A stretch of 64,000 bases of DNA from Halomonas sp. 54_146 (GCF_001507855.1 NZ_LGEN01000015.1:17586-81585); one strand, 5' to 3'; counted from the stretch's first letter, positions 1 through 10,171 are shown. Numbers and translations are program-made. The notes: generated by a model from the letters alone, not told the origin.

Positions 1-1118
1 ATCTTTAAGGCGTCCTCACTACCCAGGGATTCTTCCACGCTAATACCGGTACTGCAGGCTACGCCAATACTGGTGGTCACTGGGACAGGTTTGCCATCAT
101 GATTAAGCAGCGCAGCATTCTCTACTGCTAGGCGTATCCGCTCAGCGACACACGTTGCATCTTCTTCGCTTGCGCCTTGCAAGACGACGACAAACTCCTC
201 TCCTCCGAAGCGGGCAACAAAATCACCAGTACGCACTTGCTGGGCAATTAAGCGAGCAAACTCACGCAGCACTTTATCCCCTACCGAGTGACCGTGCGTA
301 TCATTAACGCGCTTAAAGTGATCAATATCCAACATCAACAACGCATAGGGTGCTGACTTACCGGTACGGGATTCCTCGCGCTCAATCTCCGCCAGACGCC
401 GCTCCAATGCGCCACGGTTCAGAAGCCCCGTCAAGGCATCATGGGTAGCCTGCCGGTAAAGCCGCAACAGCAAACTGAGCTGAAAGTGATTAGCGGTTAA
501 TGACACAACGAGCAATGTTGCCAATAGCCACTGCGCTTCAAGCCCTGCCGGAGACAGCCAACTACCGTTAACAAGCTGAGCAAAGGCCAGTAAGGCCAGC
601 AGCAGCAGCCCTGCCATGAATGACTCTAACAAGGTAAAGGGGAAGACACTCAGGACAGCCGCAAGCAGAAACGGGATAAACCCATATCCCACCAGCGCAT
701 GATTTGCCTCGCTCGGAAGCACGTACAACACCAGCGCATAAAATAGCGCTGGCAAAGAAAACAAGGCACCCGCACTAAAGCGGATACGGTTAATATTCTC
801 TTCACTGCGACGCGCCCACCAGTAGACAGCCGCAAAGCCGAACATCATTACAAAGCGCCCAGCCAAGGTGTAACGCTGCACGCTCTGGGGCAACATTATA
901 ATGTCGATCATCAACCAGAGGGGAGACAATATTAAGAAGATAAGCGCCACGGCCATTACACGGCTTCGCAGGTAATGGCCGTGGGCGTAAACAAAATCGC
1001 GGCTATGGTCACGGGCTGTTAGCGTATCATTAAAGGCGCTCAAGGTATTTCTCACCCAGGATGTCTCTGCCAGCTTTCCCGTACTCAGGGCTTTACGACG
1101 TTCTTCGAGGTCGGGCAT
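1..1118 (-). CDS. membrane-anchored diguanylate cyclase (GGDEF), 3' end outside window
   Basis: Makes cyclic di-GMP from two GTP at the inner membrane. Read by me on the minus strand because the ORF is cut by the window edge. It starts MPDLEERRKA, has about six hydrophobic segments in the first 200 residues, then a GGDEF domain opening with DALTGLLNR. The active-site loop is GGEEF. An RTGD allosteric I-site sits five residues before it, so product inhibition is likely. The membrane part is a plain multi-pass sensor and I cannot name its ligand. The last visible residues are near the end of the GGDEF domain, so only a short tail should be missing. It lies 213 bp downstream of pgl in the same direction, probably with its own promoter. 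Confidence 0.9.
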   Translation of the reverse strand, partial: MPDLEERRKALSTGKLAETSWVRNTLSAFNDTLTARDHSRDFVYAHGHYLRSRVMAVALIFLILSPLWLMIDIIMLPQSVQRYTLAGRFVMMFGFAAVYWWARRSEENINRIRFSAGALFSLPALFYALVLYVLPSEANHALVGYGFIPFLLAAVLSVFPFTLLESFMAGLLLLALLAFAQLVNGSWLSPAGLEAQWLLATLLVVSLTANHFQLSLLLRLYRQATHDALTGLLNRGALERRLAEIEREESRTGKSAPYALLMLDIDHFKRVNDTHGHSVGDKVLREFARLIAQQVRTGDFVARFGGEEFVVVLQGASEEDATCVAERIRLAVENAALLNHDGKPVPVTTSIGVACSTGISVEESLGSEDALK

Positions 1119-1331
1119 GGAGTGAACTCTTTTTTAATTTTAAGACAGGGGCACAATCAGGGCGAAACATTAACGTGCTTCACCCTGGCGCTCTATGATG
1201 TACATCAACGACCTTGTAATGTGATGGCGTGAAAATTAACCGATACTGGTCAACCGTATAATTAAGCTCGACACCATGTCTGTGATTTGAAACTTATCCA
1301 AATCCGTTTCCAGATAATGAATAATAAGGAC

Positions 1332-1997
1332 TTAGGGTGCCCAATAAATCGCCAATGGGCAGGACAAAAAAGCACGAATCGGCAGCTGACGTACATCGTC
1401 GCCGTTTAGTGCTTTGGCCAATACGGCGCGTTTCTCATCGCCGGTAATATGCAGAAAATGGCGGCGTGCTTGGTGTAAGCGATCTGCTGAAAAAGTAATT
1501 CGCGGCTGCGGCTGGCTTGGCGTCCTGACCGCCACTAACAGCTCATCAGTCGCTAGCGCCAGCGTTAGCTCCGGGCTATCGGGAAACAGCGACGCCGTGT
1601 GGCCATCGCCGCCCATGCCCAGAATTACCACGCTGGCGGGCCACGCCAGTGAAGCCATCTGCTTGGTCACTTCTTCCACGCCCTCTTCCGGCGTCTTTGC
1701 ACTACACGTTAACGGTATAAAATTAGCCGCCGCCGCTTCGCCTTGTAGCAGATGCTCACGCACTAATTTAGCGTTGCTATCGCTGCTCTGCTCATCTACC
1801 CAGCGCTCATCGGCTAGGGTGATATCCACCCGCGTCCATTCCAGGGGCTTTTGCGCCAGCGCCTTGAAAAACGGCACCGGCGTTGCGCCACCCGAAACTA
1901 CTAACAGAGCGCGCTCTTGATGATATAGATCGTCGTGCAGTGCCTGAAAAACGGCTTCGGCAAGCTGCTCGGCCAGCTGTTGGCGTGCTTGGCTCAT
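1332..1997 (-). CDS. pgl: 6-phosphogluconolactonase
   Basis: Hydrolyses 6-phosphogluconolactone to 6-phosphogluconate, the second step of the oxidative pentose phosphate and Entner-Doudoroff routes, in the cytoplasm. The 221-aa protein has the NagB/SugP fold signatures: VSGGATPV near the N-terminus and GMGGDGHTASLFP in the centre. The ORF track starts ten residues upstream ([10 protein letters not shown]), but I choose MSQARQQ: it lies one base after the zwf stop and has GAGG nine bases before it, while the longer start would overlap zwf. It is translationally coupled to zwf. No edd, glk or eda gene follows, unlike in Pseudomonas. Confidence 0.93.
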   Translation of the reverse strand: MSQARQQLAEQLAEAVFQALHDDLYHQERALLVVSGGATPVPFFKALAQKPLEWTRVDITLADERWVDEQSSDSNAKLVREHLLQGEAAAANFIPLTCSAKTPEEGVEEVTKQMASLAWPASVVILGMGGDGHTASLFPDSPELTLALATDELLVAVRTPSQPQPRITFSADRLHQARRHFLHITGDEKRAVLAKALNGDDVRQLPIRAFLSCPLAIYWAP

Positions 1998-1998
1998 G

Positions 1999-3504
1999 TT
2001 AATAATCCTCGTACCAGCTGCGGCCATCTTGGGTAATCATGGCGATAGAGGCGACCGGCCCCCAGGAACCAGCCGGATAACGGCGCGGCGGGGTGTCGCG
2101 CTGTTTCCAACCCTCAATGAGTTGATCGCACCAGCGCCACGCGTGCTCCACTTCATCGCGGCGAACAAACAGGTACTGCTGCCCTTTCATCACTTCCAGC
2201 AGCAAACGCTCGTAGGCATCGGGAATCCGCGATTTAGGGAAAGCGCTGTTGAAATCTAAATGCAGGGGGCCAGGACGCAGGCGCATGCCTTTATCCAGGC
2301 CGCTATCCTTGGTCAATACCTGCAGGGCGATACCCTCTTCTGGCTGTAGCCGAATAATCAGTTTATTCGAGGCAATATCGCGCTGATCCGGGTCGAAAAT
2401 GTAATGGGGCTGCTGGCGAAAGTGAATCACAATCTGCGAGAGTTTTTCCGGCATCCGCTTACCGGTACGCAGGTAAAACGGCACGCCTGCCCAACGCCAG
2501 TTAGCCACTTCGGTTTTCATGGCCACAAAGGTTTCGGTCTGGCTTTGGGTATTGGCATCGTCTTCTTCCAAATAGCCCGGCACTGGCTGGCCGTCGCTAG
2601 TGCCGGCAATATATTGGCCACGCACCACATCGCGCCCAAGCGCTTCGCCGACAAACGGTTTGAGCGCTTTGAGCACCTTAACCTTTTCATCGCGAATGGC
2701 ATCGGCATCCAGGTTAGAAGGCGGGTCCATAGCGATTAAGCACAGCAGCTGAAGCAAGTGGTTTTGCACCATATCGCGCAGTTGGCCTGCCTCATCGAAA
2801 TAGCCCCAGCGCCCTTCGATACCGACCTTTTCGGCCACGGTAATTTCCACATGGGAAATATGGTTCTGATTCCACTGGGTGCCAAATAACGGGTTAGCAA
2901 AGCGCAGTGCAATTAAGTTCTGCACCGTTTCTTTGCCCAAATAGTGGTCGATACGGTAAACCCGCGATTCAGGAAAAACGTCAGCAATCGCATCGTTTAT
3001 CGCCTGGGAAGACGCTAAGTTATAGCCAATGGGCTTTTCGACCACCACGCGAGAGCTATCATCAACACTGCCGCTGGCCTTAAGATAGCGGCAGATATCC
3101 CCGTAGATCCGCGCGGCAACGGACAGATAAACCACCATTGGCTGCGATGAACCTTCGCGCCACTGGCGAATAGCGTCAAAACCCTCCTCCGTTGAGAAGT
3201 CGAGCTGCCGATACTCCAGGCGATTAAGAAAGCGCTCAAGGCTCACTTCATCCTGCTCATCGTTTTTCAGGCGCTTTTGCAGCGCGGCGTTAACCAACTG
3301 GCGAAACGCACCCACGTCGTGCTCTTGCCGAGCCAGCCCCAGAATGCGCGTGCTTTCAGGCATCAAGCCTTCGCGGTCGAGATGATAAAGCGCAGGAAAC
3401 AGTTTGCGCGTGGCAAGATCACCCAGCGCCCCAAACAACGCCAGATCAATAGCGTGCTTAGGGTCACCCAGTGGACTAGCTTGCAAAGCATTGGGCTGGC
3501 TCAT
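1999..3504 (-). CDS. zwf: glucose-6-phosphate 1-dehydrogenase
   Basis: Oxidises glucose 6-phosphate to 6-phosphogluconolactone and makes NADPH; cytoplasmic. The 501 aa are the normal family length. The nucleotide-binding motif [10 protein letters not shown] is near residue 30, and the substrate and catalytic motif RIDHYLGKE is near residue 188. The start MSQPNAL is preceded by AGGA at good spacing. It forms an operon with pgl (1-base gap). I looked in the 162-bp upstream region for a HexR-type palindrome and saw none convincing. NADPH from this step and from the NadK product encoded at 14.6 kb serve the same pool, but the genes are not linked. Confidence 0.97.
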   Translation of the reverse strand: MSQPNALQASPLGDPKHAIDLALFGALGDLATRKLFPALYHLDREGLMPESTRILGLARQEHDVGAFRQLVNAALQKRLKNDEQDEVSLERFLNRLEYRQLDFSTEEGFDAIRQWREGSSQPMVVYLSVAARIYGDICRYLKASGSVDDSSRVVVEKPIGYNLASSQAINDAIADVFPESRVYRIDHYLGKETVQNLIALRFANPLFGTQWNQNHISHVEITVAEKVGIEGRWGYFDEAGQLRDMVQNHLLQLLCLIAMDPPSNLDADAIRDEKVKVLKALKPFVGEALGRDVVRGQYIAGTSDGQPVPGYLEEDDANTQSQTETFVAMKTEVANWRWAGVPFYLRTGKRMPEKLSQIVIHFRQQPHYIFDPDQRDIASNKLIIRLQPEEGIALQVLTKDSGLDKGMRLRPGPLHLDFNSAFPKSRIPDAYERLLLEVMKGQQYLFVRRDEVEHAWRWCDQLIEGWKQRDTPPRRYPAGSWGPVASIAMITQDGRSWYEDY

Positions 3505-3666
3505 CGCTGATCCTATTTTTAATGTTTATAGTGGTCGTCTTTATTGATCGCTAAACGCCACCATGTCGTTAGATAACCTAAAGCTACCTGAAAAAAAGCA
3601 GTATAAGAACTAGAGAGCCTCTGATTAACGTCAGATCGGAAAACGAATAGCAATAAAGGAAGCCAA

Positions 3667-3966
3667 ATGCCCGTGCTTAGCAAAACCAAATCGAGTTTTT
3701 ACCGCCGCTTATACGTCGCCCACTTAATAGAACAAGGTTTCGCCAGCGTGCCTGCGCTAATCGAGGCCACCGGGATGCCACGGCGCACCGCTCAGGATAC
3801 GATTGCTTCCTTAGCCGAGTTGGATATCGAGTGTGTCTTTACAAAAGATGACGGCGAGCGGCACAACATTGGTCGCTACCAAATACGCAATTGGGGGGCG
3901 ATTGATCCACGCTGGGTGGCAACCAATGCCGAACGGCTAAAGCAGGCGCTCGGCTATGCTATTTAG
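3667..3966 (+). CDS. winged helix-turn-helix protein
   Basis: A 99-aa protein made almost wholly of one winged HTH. The recognition part reads VPALIEATGMPRRTAQDTIASL. It resembles a small conserved family found in Pseudomonas and related genera (I believe Pfam HTH_43, not checked) with the same TGMPRRTAQDTI core and a C-terminal WGxIDxxW element. It probably binds DNA, but its targets are unknown. The start has AGGA upstream (AAAGGAAGCCAAATG). It is divergent from zwf and convergent with the copper ATPase, so its neighbours give no clear hint of function. Confidence 0.75.
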   Translation: MPVLSKTKSSFYRRLYVAHLIEQGFASVPALIEATGMPRRTAQDTIASLAELDIECVFTKDDGERHNIGRYQIRNWGAIDPRWVATNAERLKQALGYAI

Positions 3967-3980
3967 CGCTATTCATCCGG

Positions 3981-6176
3981 CTATGATTCTGGTTCTGCCC
4001 ACGCCAGCCGCGCCGCGTTAAGGGTAACCGTCAGCGAGCTTGCCGCCATGGCGAGTACCGCCACCAGCGGGGGTATTGCCATCAGTACCACCAACCCGAG
4101 CGCCAAGGTGTTGTAGAGCGCCGAAAAGAATAGATTTTGCACCATGATGCGCCGGGTGCGTTTAGCAATGCTGAGTAGTTTCACTACACCACCGATCCCT
4201 GGCGTCATTAGCTGCGCGGCGGCTCCTTCCCGGGCGGCTTCGCTGGCACTCAGCGGTGCAATTCCCACATCGGCCGCGGCCAAACTCAAGGTGTCGTTTA
4301 AGCCATCCCCCACGTAGAGCGTTGGCGATGGCAGCCCCTGCAACAGCCGCGCTTTGGCTTCCGGCGAACGCTGGGCATAGCAAGCTTCACGGGCAAGCCC
4401 TACCCGCTCACCTAGCCAGCTCACCGCGCCCTGCCGGTCGCCGCTGATCATCGCTACCACATACCCTGAAGCCAGCAGGCGCTTTACGCTCGGTTCGGCG
4501 TCGTCTACCGGTTGATCAGTGAGATAGAGCGTGGCGAGCCAACCCGCCTCATCGGCCACCATCACTTGAGAAGCAAAGGCCAGCGTCGCGTCCTCCGCCT
4601 GAGAAGGAAGCGCTATCTGCTGGCGAGCGAGCCAACTAGCGCTGCCCACCATGAGCCACTCACCGCTGCTGAACTGAACGCGGCGTCCTTCCCCTGGGGT
4701 GTCGATGACCTCCAAGCATTGTTCAGTGCGCTGGTCATACTGGCTGCCCGCCCAGCGCGCTAGCGCTTGTGCCAAGGGGTGTTCGCTTCCCACAACGGCA
4801 GCGCTGAGCTTGCGCTGCAAGGTGAGCTCATCAACGCCCTCCCTGGCCTGCCAGTGCAGCACCGTATGGCTGCCAGTGGTTAAGGTGCCGGTTTTATCCA
4901 GCGCGACTGAGCGAATGCGCGCCAAGGTTTCGAGCGCTGCCGGGTCGCGCAGCGCAATCCCTTGCTGCATGGCCAGGCCGCTACCCGCTAGGCTTGCCAG
5001 CGGCACCGCAAGCCCGACGGCACAGGGGCAAGCGACCACTAACACCGAAAGCGCGCGCACAAAGGCATCTTCCCAGCCCAGGCCAAATAACAGCGCAACG
5101 GGCAGTGTGAGTAATGCGAGTACCAGCGCCAGCGGGCTTAGCCAGGCGGCAAAACGGTCAGCGAGCTTCTGCAATTCGCCTTTTTTGGCCTGATAGCGGC
5201 GCATTTCATCGCGCAATCGATCTAACCGCCGCTTACCTACCCCGGCGCTCACCTGCATGACCAGCGGCGCTGCGCCAAGGTAGCGGCAGCCAGCGTAAAC
5301 CTTTTGCCCTGCTTGAAAGTGTCGCGGCAGGCTTTCCCCCGTCAGCGAGGCAGTATCGATCCAACCGGGTTCTTCGAGAGTGCCATCTAGCGCCACCAAC
5401 TCACCGGGCGCTAGCTCAATGCGCATTCCCGTAGCCACGTCAGCGACGGGCATCGATAGCCAGCGTTCAGCGTGCCACACCTTTATGTTCACGTCTGGCA
5501 GCGCCAGGGCATCCAACGCTTTTAACCCGCGGTGGCGGCAGAGTGTCTCCACCAACCGCCCAACCAGTAAAAGCACAATCAGCATCACCGCGGTGTCGAA
5601 GTAAACCTCGGCAGAGCCGCGCCATAGCAGCCATACCGACACCATCACCGCGCCGATAACACCAAGGCTCACCAGCACATCCATACCGGGGCGCTTGGCG
5701 AGCAGCGTGCGCCAACCTGCCTGATAAAACGGCAGGCCTGCGAACAGCACCACGGGAAGTGAAAACGCTCCTGATACCCAAGCTACCACTCGCTCAACCT
5801 GCTCGCTAGGCAGTGCGCCGGCGTAAATCAGAATCGAGGCCAGCATCGTCCACATGCCGAACAGCGAACCGACCATCAGCCTCAGCATCAGGTAGCGGCT
5901 CTCCGCTTCTAAACGCGCATGGGCGTCCGCCACCGGCTCAAGTTCCGTAAGCCGATAGCCCAGCCGCTTAACCTTTGGAGCGAGCGTTGAAAGCTGGATA
6001 GCAGCAGGCATACCACTAATGCAGAGCGCCGCGCTGGGGTAGTGAACGCTAACTTCACGCACGCCTTCAAGCCGCTTGAGGGAACCTTCCACGGCTAGCG
6101 CGCAGCTGGTGCACCACATACCGTGGAGGGTATAAAGCTGCTCGTCCTCGCTGCTAAGCGCATCGCTTACAGGCAA
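3981..6176 (-). CDS. copper-transporting P1B-type ATPase
   Basis: Pumps Cu+ across the inner membrane using ATP. Visible in order: one heavy-metal-associated domain with GMWCTSCA (residues about 19-26), membrane helices, the actuator motif TGES, the ion-binding CPC in VVACPCAVGLA, the phosphorylated Asp in DKTGTLTTG, and the hinge GDGLND. The 731 aa fit CopA/CcoI/CtpA-type pumps. It is the last gene of the oxidase cluster and its start overlaps the preceding gene by about 10 bp. By context it likely delivers copper to the periplasm for CuA/CuB metallation, as CtpA and CcoI do; simple copper detoxification is the alternative. Confidence 0.92.
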   Translation of the reverse strand: MPVSDALSSEDEQLYTLHGMWCTSCALAVEGSLKRLEGVREVSVHYPSAALCISGMPAAIQLSTLAPKVKRLGYRLTELEPVADAHARLEAESRYLMLRLMVGSLFGMWTMLASILIYAGALPSEQVERVVAWVSGAFSLPVVLFAGLPFYQAGWRTLLAKRPGMDVLVSLGVIGAVMVSVWLLWRGSAEVYFDTAVMLIVLLLVGRLVETLCRHRGLKALDALALPDVNIKVWHAERWLSMPVADVATGMRIELAPGELVALDGTLEEPGWIDTASLTGESLPRHFQAGQKVYAGCRYLGAAPLVMQVSAGVGKRRLDRLRDEMRRYQAKKGELQKLADRFAAWLSPLALVLALLTLPVALLFGLGWEDAFVRALSVLVVACPCAVGLAVPLASLAGSGLAMQQGIALRDPAALETLARIRSVALDKTGTLTTGSHTVLHWQAREGVDELTLQRKLSAAVVGSEHPLAQALARWAGSQYDQRTEQCLEVIDTPGEGRRVQFSSGEWLMVGSASWLARQQIALPSQAEDATLAFASQVMVADEAGWLATLYLTDQPVDDAEPSVKRLLASGYVVAMISGDRQGAVSWLGERVGLAREACYAQRSPEAKARLLQGLPSPTLYVGDGLNDTLSLAAADVGIAPLSASEAAREGAAAQLMTPGIGGVVKLLSIAKRTRRIMVQNLFFSALYNTLALGLVVLMAIPPLVAVLAMAASSLTVTLNAARLAWAEPES

Positions 6177-6523
6177 GGCGGGATGCCGAGAATCGGCATT
6201 GCAGCAAACACAACGCCTAAGGTCGAGAACAGATAGAGACCGGCAGAAACCCTCGCATTGAAGCGCCGCCGCCCTTGATGGTGCTTAGCCATTCGATAGC
6301 AGCCCAGCGTTAACGCCGCCAGTATCGCAATAGCCACTAGGCTTACCACCAGCAGCAGCGCGTTCACCAGCGTAAAAACGCCCTGTTCAGGAGCCGGTGG
6401 CACCACGGCACAGGCCACCGCATGGCCGCCATAAACCGTCACAAACCAGATACACCACAGCGTTAAGCCAATGACGAAATGCAAGGGGTGGGTAAGCTGT
6501 AAGCGCTGCATCGTGGTCGCCAT
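6167..6523 (-). CDS. small three-helix membrane protein of the oxidase operon
   Basis: A 118-aa protein with three hydrophobic segments (about residues 15-40, 55-78 and 95-115) and a short charged loop, YRMAKHHQGRRR. I do not recognise the family. It sits between the fused oxidase subunit I+III (4-bp gap) and the copper ATPase (10-bp overlap) on the same strand, so it is almost certainly cotranscribed. A small accessory oxidase subunit, or an assembly factor in the place of a CtaG or subunit IV, is the best guess. Start MATTMQRL; MQRLQL four residues on is possible. Confidence 0.75.
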   Translation of the reverse strand: MATTMQRLQLTHPLHFVIGLTLWCIWFVTVYGGHAVACAVVPPAPEQGVFTLVNALLLVVSLVAIAILAALTLGCYRMAKHHQGRRRFNARVSAGLYLFSTLGVVFAAMPILGIPPCL

Positions 6524-6527
6524 CGGA

Positions 6528-9068
6528 TTAGCTCCCTATTACGCGGGGCAACACGGCAAGCGCACCCACCAGTATCCAGAACGTCACCACGTTATAGCGC
6601 CACCACTGGGCAACCACCGCGGGCTCGAAAGGCGCATGGGCACCCACATAGCCATACCCCACCCGCAGCCCCTGAAGAAGAGCAAGCACTGCACCTAAGC
6701 CGCCATGTAGCAGCGCATACATAAGCCCCACCAGAATGATCGCATCATGGGAGGTCTCGGTAACGGCGAGATTTGCACTCAGCAGCACCCACAGCGTTAT
6801 CGCCACCTGCACAACGCCTAAGGCACTGATGCAATACATGCCCACTGCCAGCCCCGCATCTTTCCGCTGGCGCAAGCCGCGCACCAATTTTTCCAGAATT
6901 GCCGCGCCAGCGGTTAACGCCACCCCGGCCAAGGTCAGCCCCACCAAAGAGAGCGGAGATGTCTCAGGCATCCGCCACTCAGGGGACACCGTCCATAGAT
7001 AGAACCAGCCAAATAGGTAAGAAAGGAAGAACGAACCATTGGCGAGCAGCGTGATCGACATGGCCCATAGGCCTGGGCCATCCATGGTGCGCGAGTGCAG
7101 CGGTGGGTCGCCGGGGGCAACCTCGGCATCCGGCGCTGCTTTTGGATGTGCGCCATTTTCCCACGACCAGCGCAGCAGAAAAAGCGCTGCCACAATCACG
7201 CCGATAAGGGCCAGAGGATAGAGCCGGGTCAGCAGGCTGATGCATACCACGGCCAGCGCCATGGCAGCGAACAGCGGCCACCAGGAGTTACCCGGCAGAT
7301 GAATAATTTCACGCACTTTGCCGGTTAATGGGTCGGTGCCCCACATTTCCCGCCGGCCATGGGTAGCTATCGCTAGGCTGTGTTGCCCTGCTGCCATGGT
7401 GCGCGGCAGGTCCGGATCATCCCAAAGGGGGTGGCGCGTCTCGATCGTTGGCAGGCTGACAAAGTTATAGGCGCTGGGCGGCATACTGTTGGCCCACTCC
7501 AGGGAATACGCATTCCACGGGTTATGCTTTGCGGGTTTGCCAAAACGAAAGTGCAGCGCAATATCCAGCAGCACCATGACAATACCGGCCGACATAATAA
7601 AGCTACTCATAGACGACAGCAGATTAAAAATATCCCAGCCCATGCCCGTTTCATAAGAGTAAACCCGGCGCGGCATACCCAGCAGGCCGGTCCAGTGCAT
7701 GATCAAGAAGGTGCCATTAAAGCCCAAAAAGGTCAGCCAAAAACCCCATTTACCCAGGCTTTCAGAAGGCATACGCCCGGAAAACAGCGGCAGCCAGTAA
7801 TACAACCCAGCAATCAGCGGAAAGAACATCCCACCCACCAACACATAGTGCATATGCGCCACTACAAAGTGGGTGTCGTGCACCTGCCAGTTAAACGGCA
7901 CCAGCGCCAGCATTACCCCAGTCAAACCACCACATACGAAGATAATTAAGAAGCCCATGACCCACAGCATCGGCAGCTTCATTTTGGGCTTACCTAGCCA
8001 TAGCGTGGCCAGCCACACAAACACCTGAATCGCCGTGGGCACCGCCACCAGCATACTGGCGGCAGAGAAAAACGCTTGGGCCAGCTGGGGGATGCCCACG
8101 GTAAACATGTGGTGAACCCAGAGCCCAAAGCTGATAAAGCTAGTAATGATAATCGCGGCCACTACCCAGCCGTAGCCAACAATCGGACGGCCCGCAAACA
8201 CCGGTATCAGCGTGGAGACGATACCCGCTGCGGGTAGGAAGATGATGTAAACCTCAGGATGGCCGAACAGCCAAAACAGGTGCTGCCAGAGAATCGGGTC
8301 ACCGCCACCGGCCACTTCAAAAAACGGCATACCTACTGCGCGCTCAAGCTCTAGCAAAATACTGCCCAGAATCAGCGGCGGGAAGCCGACCACGATCATC
8401 AGCGCCATGGCGAGAATATACCAGGCAAACAGCGGCATTTTGTGCAGCGCCATGCCCTGGGTGCGGGTGCGCAATATCGAAACCACCAGTTCAACCCCGG
8501 CTGAAAGCGCGGAGATCTCAACGAAGGTAATCCCCAGCAGCCAAAAATCCGAGCCCAACCCCGGTGAGTACTCGCTGCTGCTGAGCGGGGTGTACATAAA
8601 CCAGCCGCTGTCCGGCGCCATTTCCAACACCAAACTAAACGATAAAATGATGCCGCCAAATAGATAACACCAGTAGCCCAGCGACGTTAGCCGCGGGCAG
8701 ACCAGGTCGCGGGCACCAATCATCTTAGGAATCATATAAATCGCCAGCCCTTCCAGCATAGGAATGGCGAACAGAAACATCATCACCGTGCCATGCATGG
8801 TGGTGACCTGGTTATAGATATCCGGCGACATAAAGTCTTGATCGGGCAGCGCCAACTGCGTGCGCACCAGCATGGCGAGAATGCCACCCAACAAGAAAAA
8901 CACCATCCCGGTGACCATAAAACGCAGGCCGAGGGTGGTGTGGTTAACAATGGTGAGGGCTTTCAAGCCACGCGGGTTACCCCAGATCTCGTGCAAGTCG
9001 CTGTGCAGTTGATGTGGACCTTTGATGTTATCGCCTTCGGGGGTCGCTTCACGGTTGATAGTGGTCAT
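6528..9068 (-). CDS. cytochrome c oxidase subunit I and III fusion
   Basis: Catalytic core of a haem-copper oxidase that reduces O2 and pumps protons in the inner membrane. Residues about 30-560 are subunit I, with 12 membrane segments, the CuB/cross-link motif GHPEVYI and the haem-ligand motif HDTHFVVAHMHY. Residues about 640-846 are a subunit III-like domain with five or six helices beginning GPGLWAMSITLL. The start MTTINREATPE overlaps the coxB stop as ATGA, which I prefer to the ORF-track start seven residues upstream. At 846 aa it fits known I+III fusions. The fusion, the cytochrome c domain of CoxB, and the lack of ctaG/cyoE/ctaA nearby point to an alternative caa3-like oxidase. Confidence 0.93.
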   Translation of the reverse strand: MTTINREATPEGDNIKGPHQLHSDLHEIWGNPRGLKALTIVNHTTLGLRFMVTGMVFFLLGGILAMLVRTQLALPDQDFMSPDIYNQVTTMHGTVMMFLFAIPMLEGLAIYMIPKMIGARDLVCPRLTSLGYWCYLFGGIILSFSLVLEMAPDSGWFMYTPLSSSEYSPGLGSDFWLLGITFVEISALSAGVELVVSILRTRTQGMALHKMPLFAWYILAMALMIVVGFPPLILGSILLELERAVGMPFFEVAGGGDPILWQHLFWLFGHPEVYIIFLPAAGIVSTLIPVFAGRPIVGYGWVVAAIIITSFISFGLWVHHMFTVGIPQLAQAFFSAASMLVAVPTAIQVFVWLATLWLGKPKMKLPMLWVMGFLIIFVCGGLTGVMLALVPFNWQVHDTHFVVAHMHYVLVGGMFFPLIAGLYYWLPLFSGRMPSESLGKWGFWLTFLGFNGTFLIMHWTGLLGMPRRVYSYETGMGWDIFNLLSSMSSFIMSAGIVMVLLDIALHFRFGKPAKHNPWNAYSLEWANSMPPSAYNFVSLPTIETRHPLWDDPDLPRTMAAGQHSLAIATHGRREMWGTDPLTGKVREIIHLPGNSWWPLFAAMALAVVCISLLTRLYPLALIGVIVAALFLLRWSWENGAHPKAAPDAEVAPGDPPLHSRTMDGPGLWAMSITLLANGSFFLSYLFGWFYLWTVSPEWRMPETSPLSLVGLTLAGVALTAGAAILEKLVRGLRQRKDAGLAVGMYCISALGVVQVAITLWVLLSANLAVTETSHDAIILVGLMYALLHGGLGAVLALLQGLRVGYGYVGAHAPFEPAVVAQWWRYNVVTFWILVGALAVLPRVIGS

Positions 9069-10066
9069 GGGGTGAGCGTCTCCAGCCAAGCACCCAGGCT
9101 CTCCAAGGTGGCCCTCTCAATATCATCGTGGGGCGGCATTTTATTGCCCGGTTTTAACGCTTGATGGTGCTGCAACCAATGGCTCACCGCGCCTTCCTCC
9201 ATGGCCATAACCCCTGCCCCTAGGCTGGTGCGGCTGCCAAGATCAGAAAGATCCGGCCCTACTTCAGCGGTTGATAGCCCTGAAGAAAGCCCTGGAGAAG
9301 AAAGCCCTGCTACTCGGTGGCAGCTTGCGCAATGAGTCATAAAGGCCTCCCTGGCAGGTTCATGCTGTTGGTCGTTTACCGCCAGCGACGTTAATTCATC
9401 CGTTTGGCGTGCCGCCAGCCACGCGTTGTACTCGTCGCGCTCGACGGCTTCTACATAGAGCTGCATTTGGGTGTGCTGGGCACCGCAAAACTCGGCGCAC
9501 TGAGCGCCAAACACCGCCGGTTCATCCGCTTCCAAGCGAATTATATTCACGCGCCCAGGCACCATATCGATTTTCCCGCCCAGGCGCGGCACCCAGAAGG
9601 CGTGAATAACGTCGGCGCCGGTAACGTGAAAATCAACCGGCTCACCGGCGGGCATGATGAGCTGATTAGAGGTGACGACTTCGCCTCCTTCCGCGCCCGG
9701 GTAGCGCACTTCCCACCACCACTGGTGGCCGATAACTTCAATCACCTCTGGCGGCTCGCCCAGGGGCAACGGCAAAAGCCGCTGCCCGGTGGGCACCCCG
9801 AAGGCCAATAGCGCAGTGATGCTGGCCACCGGTAATAGAATTCCCCCGCCGATAATCCAGCGGCGCGCAATACGGCGTTCCTCTGCAGGCGTTCGCGTCA
9901 CCTCCTTGCGCTTAAAGGTATAAAGCCATAGCGCCACCACGGCCATAAACACCACCGTGCCGAAACTCAGCATTACCCACCAGATTATCATCACATCTCG
10001 CGCCGCTTGGCCTGCTGGGTCTAGAATGGACTTATCGCCCGCACAACCGGCTAATAGCAGCCCCAT
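9065..10066 (-). CDS. coxB: cytochrome c oxidase subunit II with cytochrome c domain
   Basis: Accepts electrons and passes them through CuA to subunit I. Seen: a lipobox LLAGC, two membrane helices, the CuA domain with QWWWEVRYP and the ligand set CAEFCGAQHTQM, a linker rich in SSPGLSSGL, then a cytochrome c domain with CASCH. This is the caa3 layout. The 5' end is uncertain: the ORF track's 529-aa version reads through the antisense of the divergent DUF2231 gene and is wrong. The only canonical start after that gene is the ATG used here (MGLLLAGC), which leaves too short a signal peptide. ATA at 10135 or ATT at 10144 would give a normal one. The stop overlaps the next start (ATGA). Confidence 0.85.
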   Translation of the reverse strand: MGLLLAGCAGDKSILDPAGQAARDVMIIWWVMLSFGTVVFMAVVALWLYTFKRKEVTRTPAEERRIARRWIIGGGILLPVASITALLAFGVPTGQRLLPLPLGEPPEVIEVIGHQWWWEVRYPGAEGGEVVTSNQLIMPAGEPVDFHVTGADVIHAFWVPRLGGKIDMVPGRVNIIRLEADEPAVFGAQCAEFCGAQHTQMQLYVEAVERDEYNAWLAARQTDELTSLAVNDQQHEPAREAFMTHCASCHRVAGLSSPGLSSGLSTAEVGPDLSDLGSRTSLGAGVMAMEEGAVSHWLQHHQALKPGNKMPPHDDIERATLESLGAWLETLTP

Positions 10067-10171
10067 TAAAATGGCTAGCGGGGCGCTAAGCTGGCTGACC
10101 CTTGGCGAGTTTACGCGTTGAAAAACGCGCTTTATCCCTTGAATTGCTGTTTCTGCCCACAGGAAGTGACC

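Noticed and set aside
3505-3666. HexR operator before zwf
   Set aside because: Looked for a TGTARTT...AATTACA-type palindrome; nothing convincing.
7380-7949. 189-aa plus-strand ORF
   Set aside because: Shadow of the fused oxidase subunit; composition rich in Gln, His and Arg and no start context.
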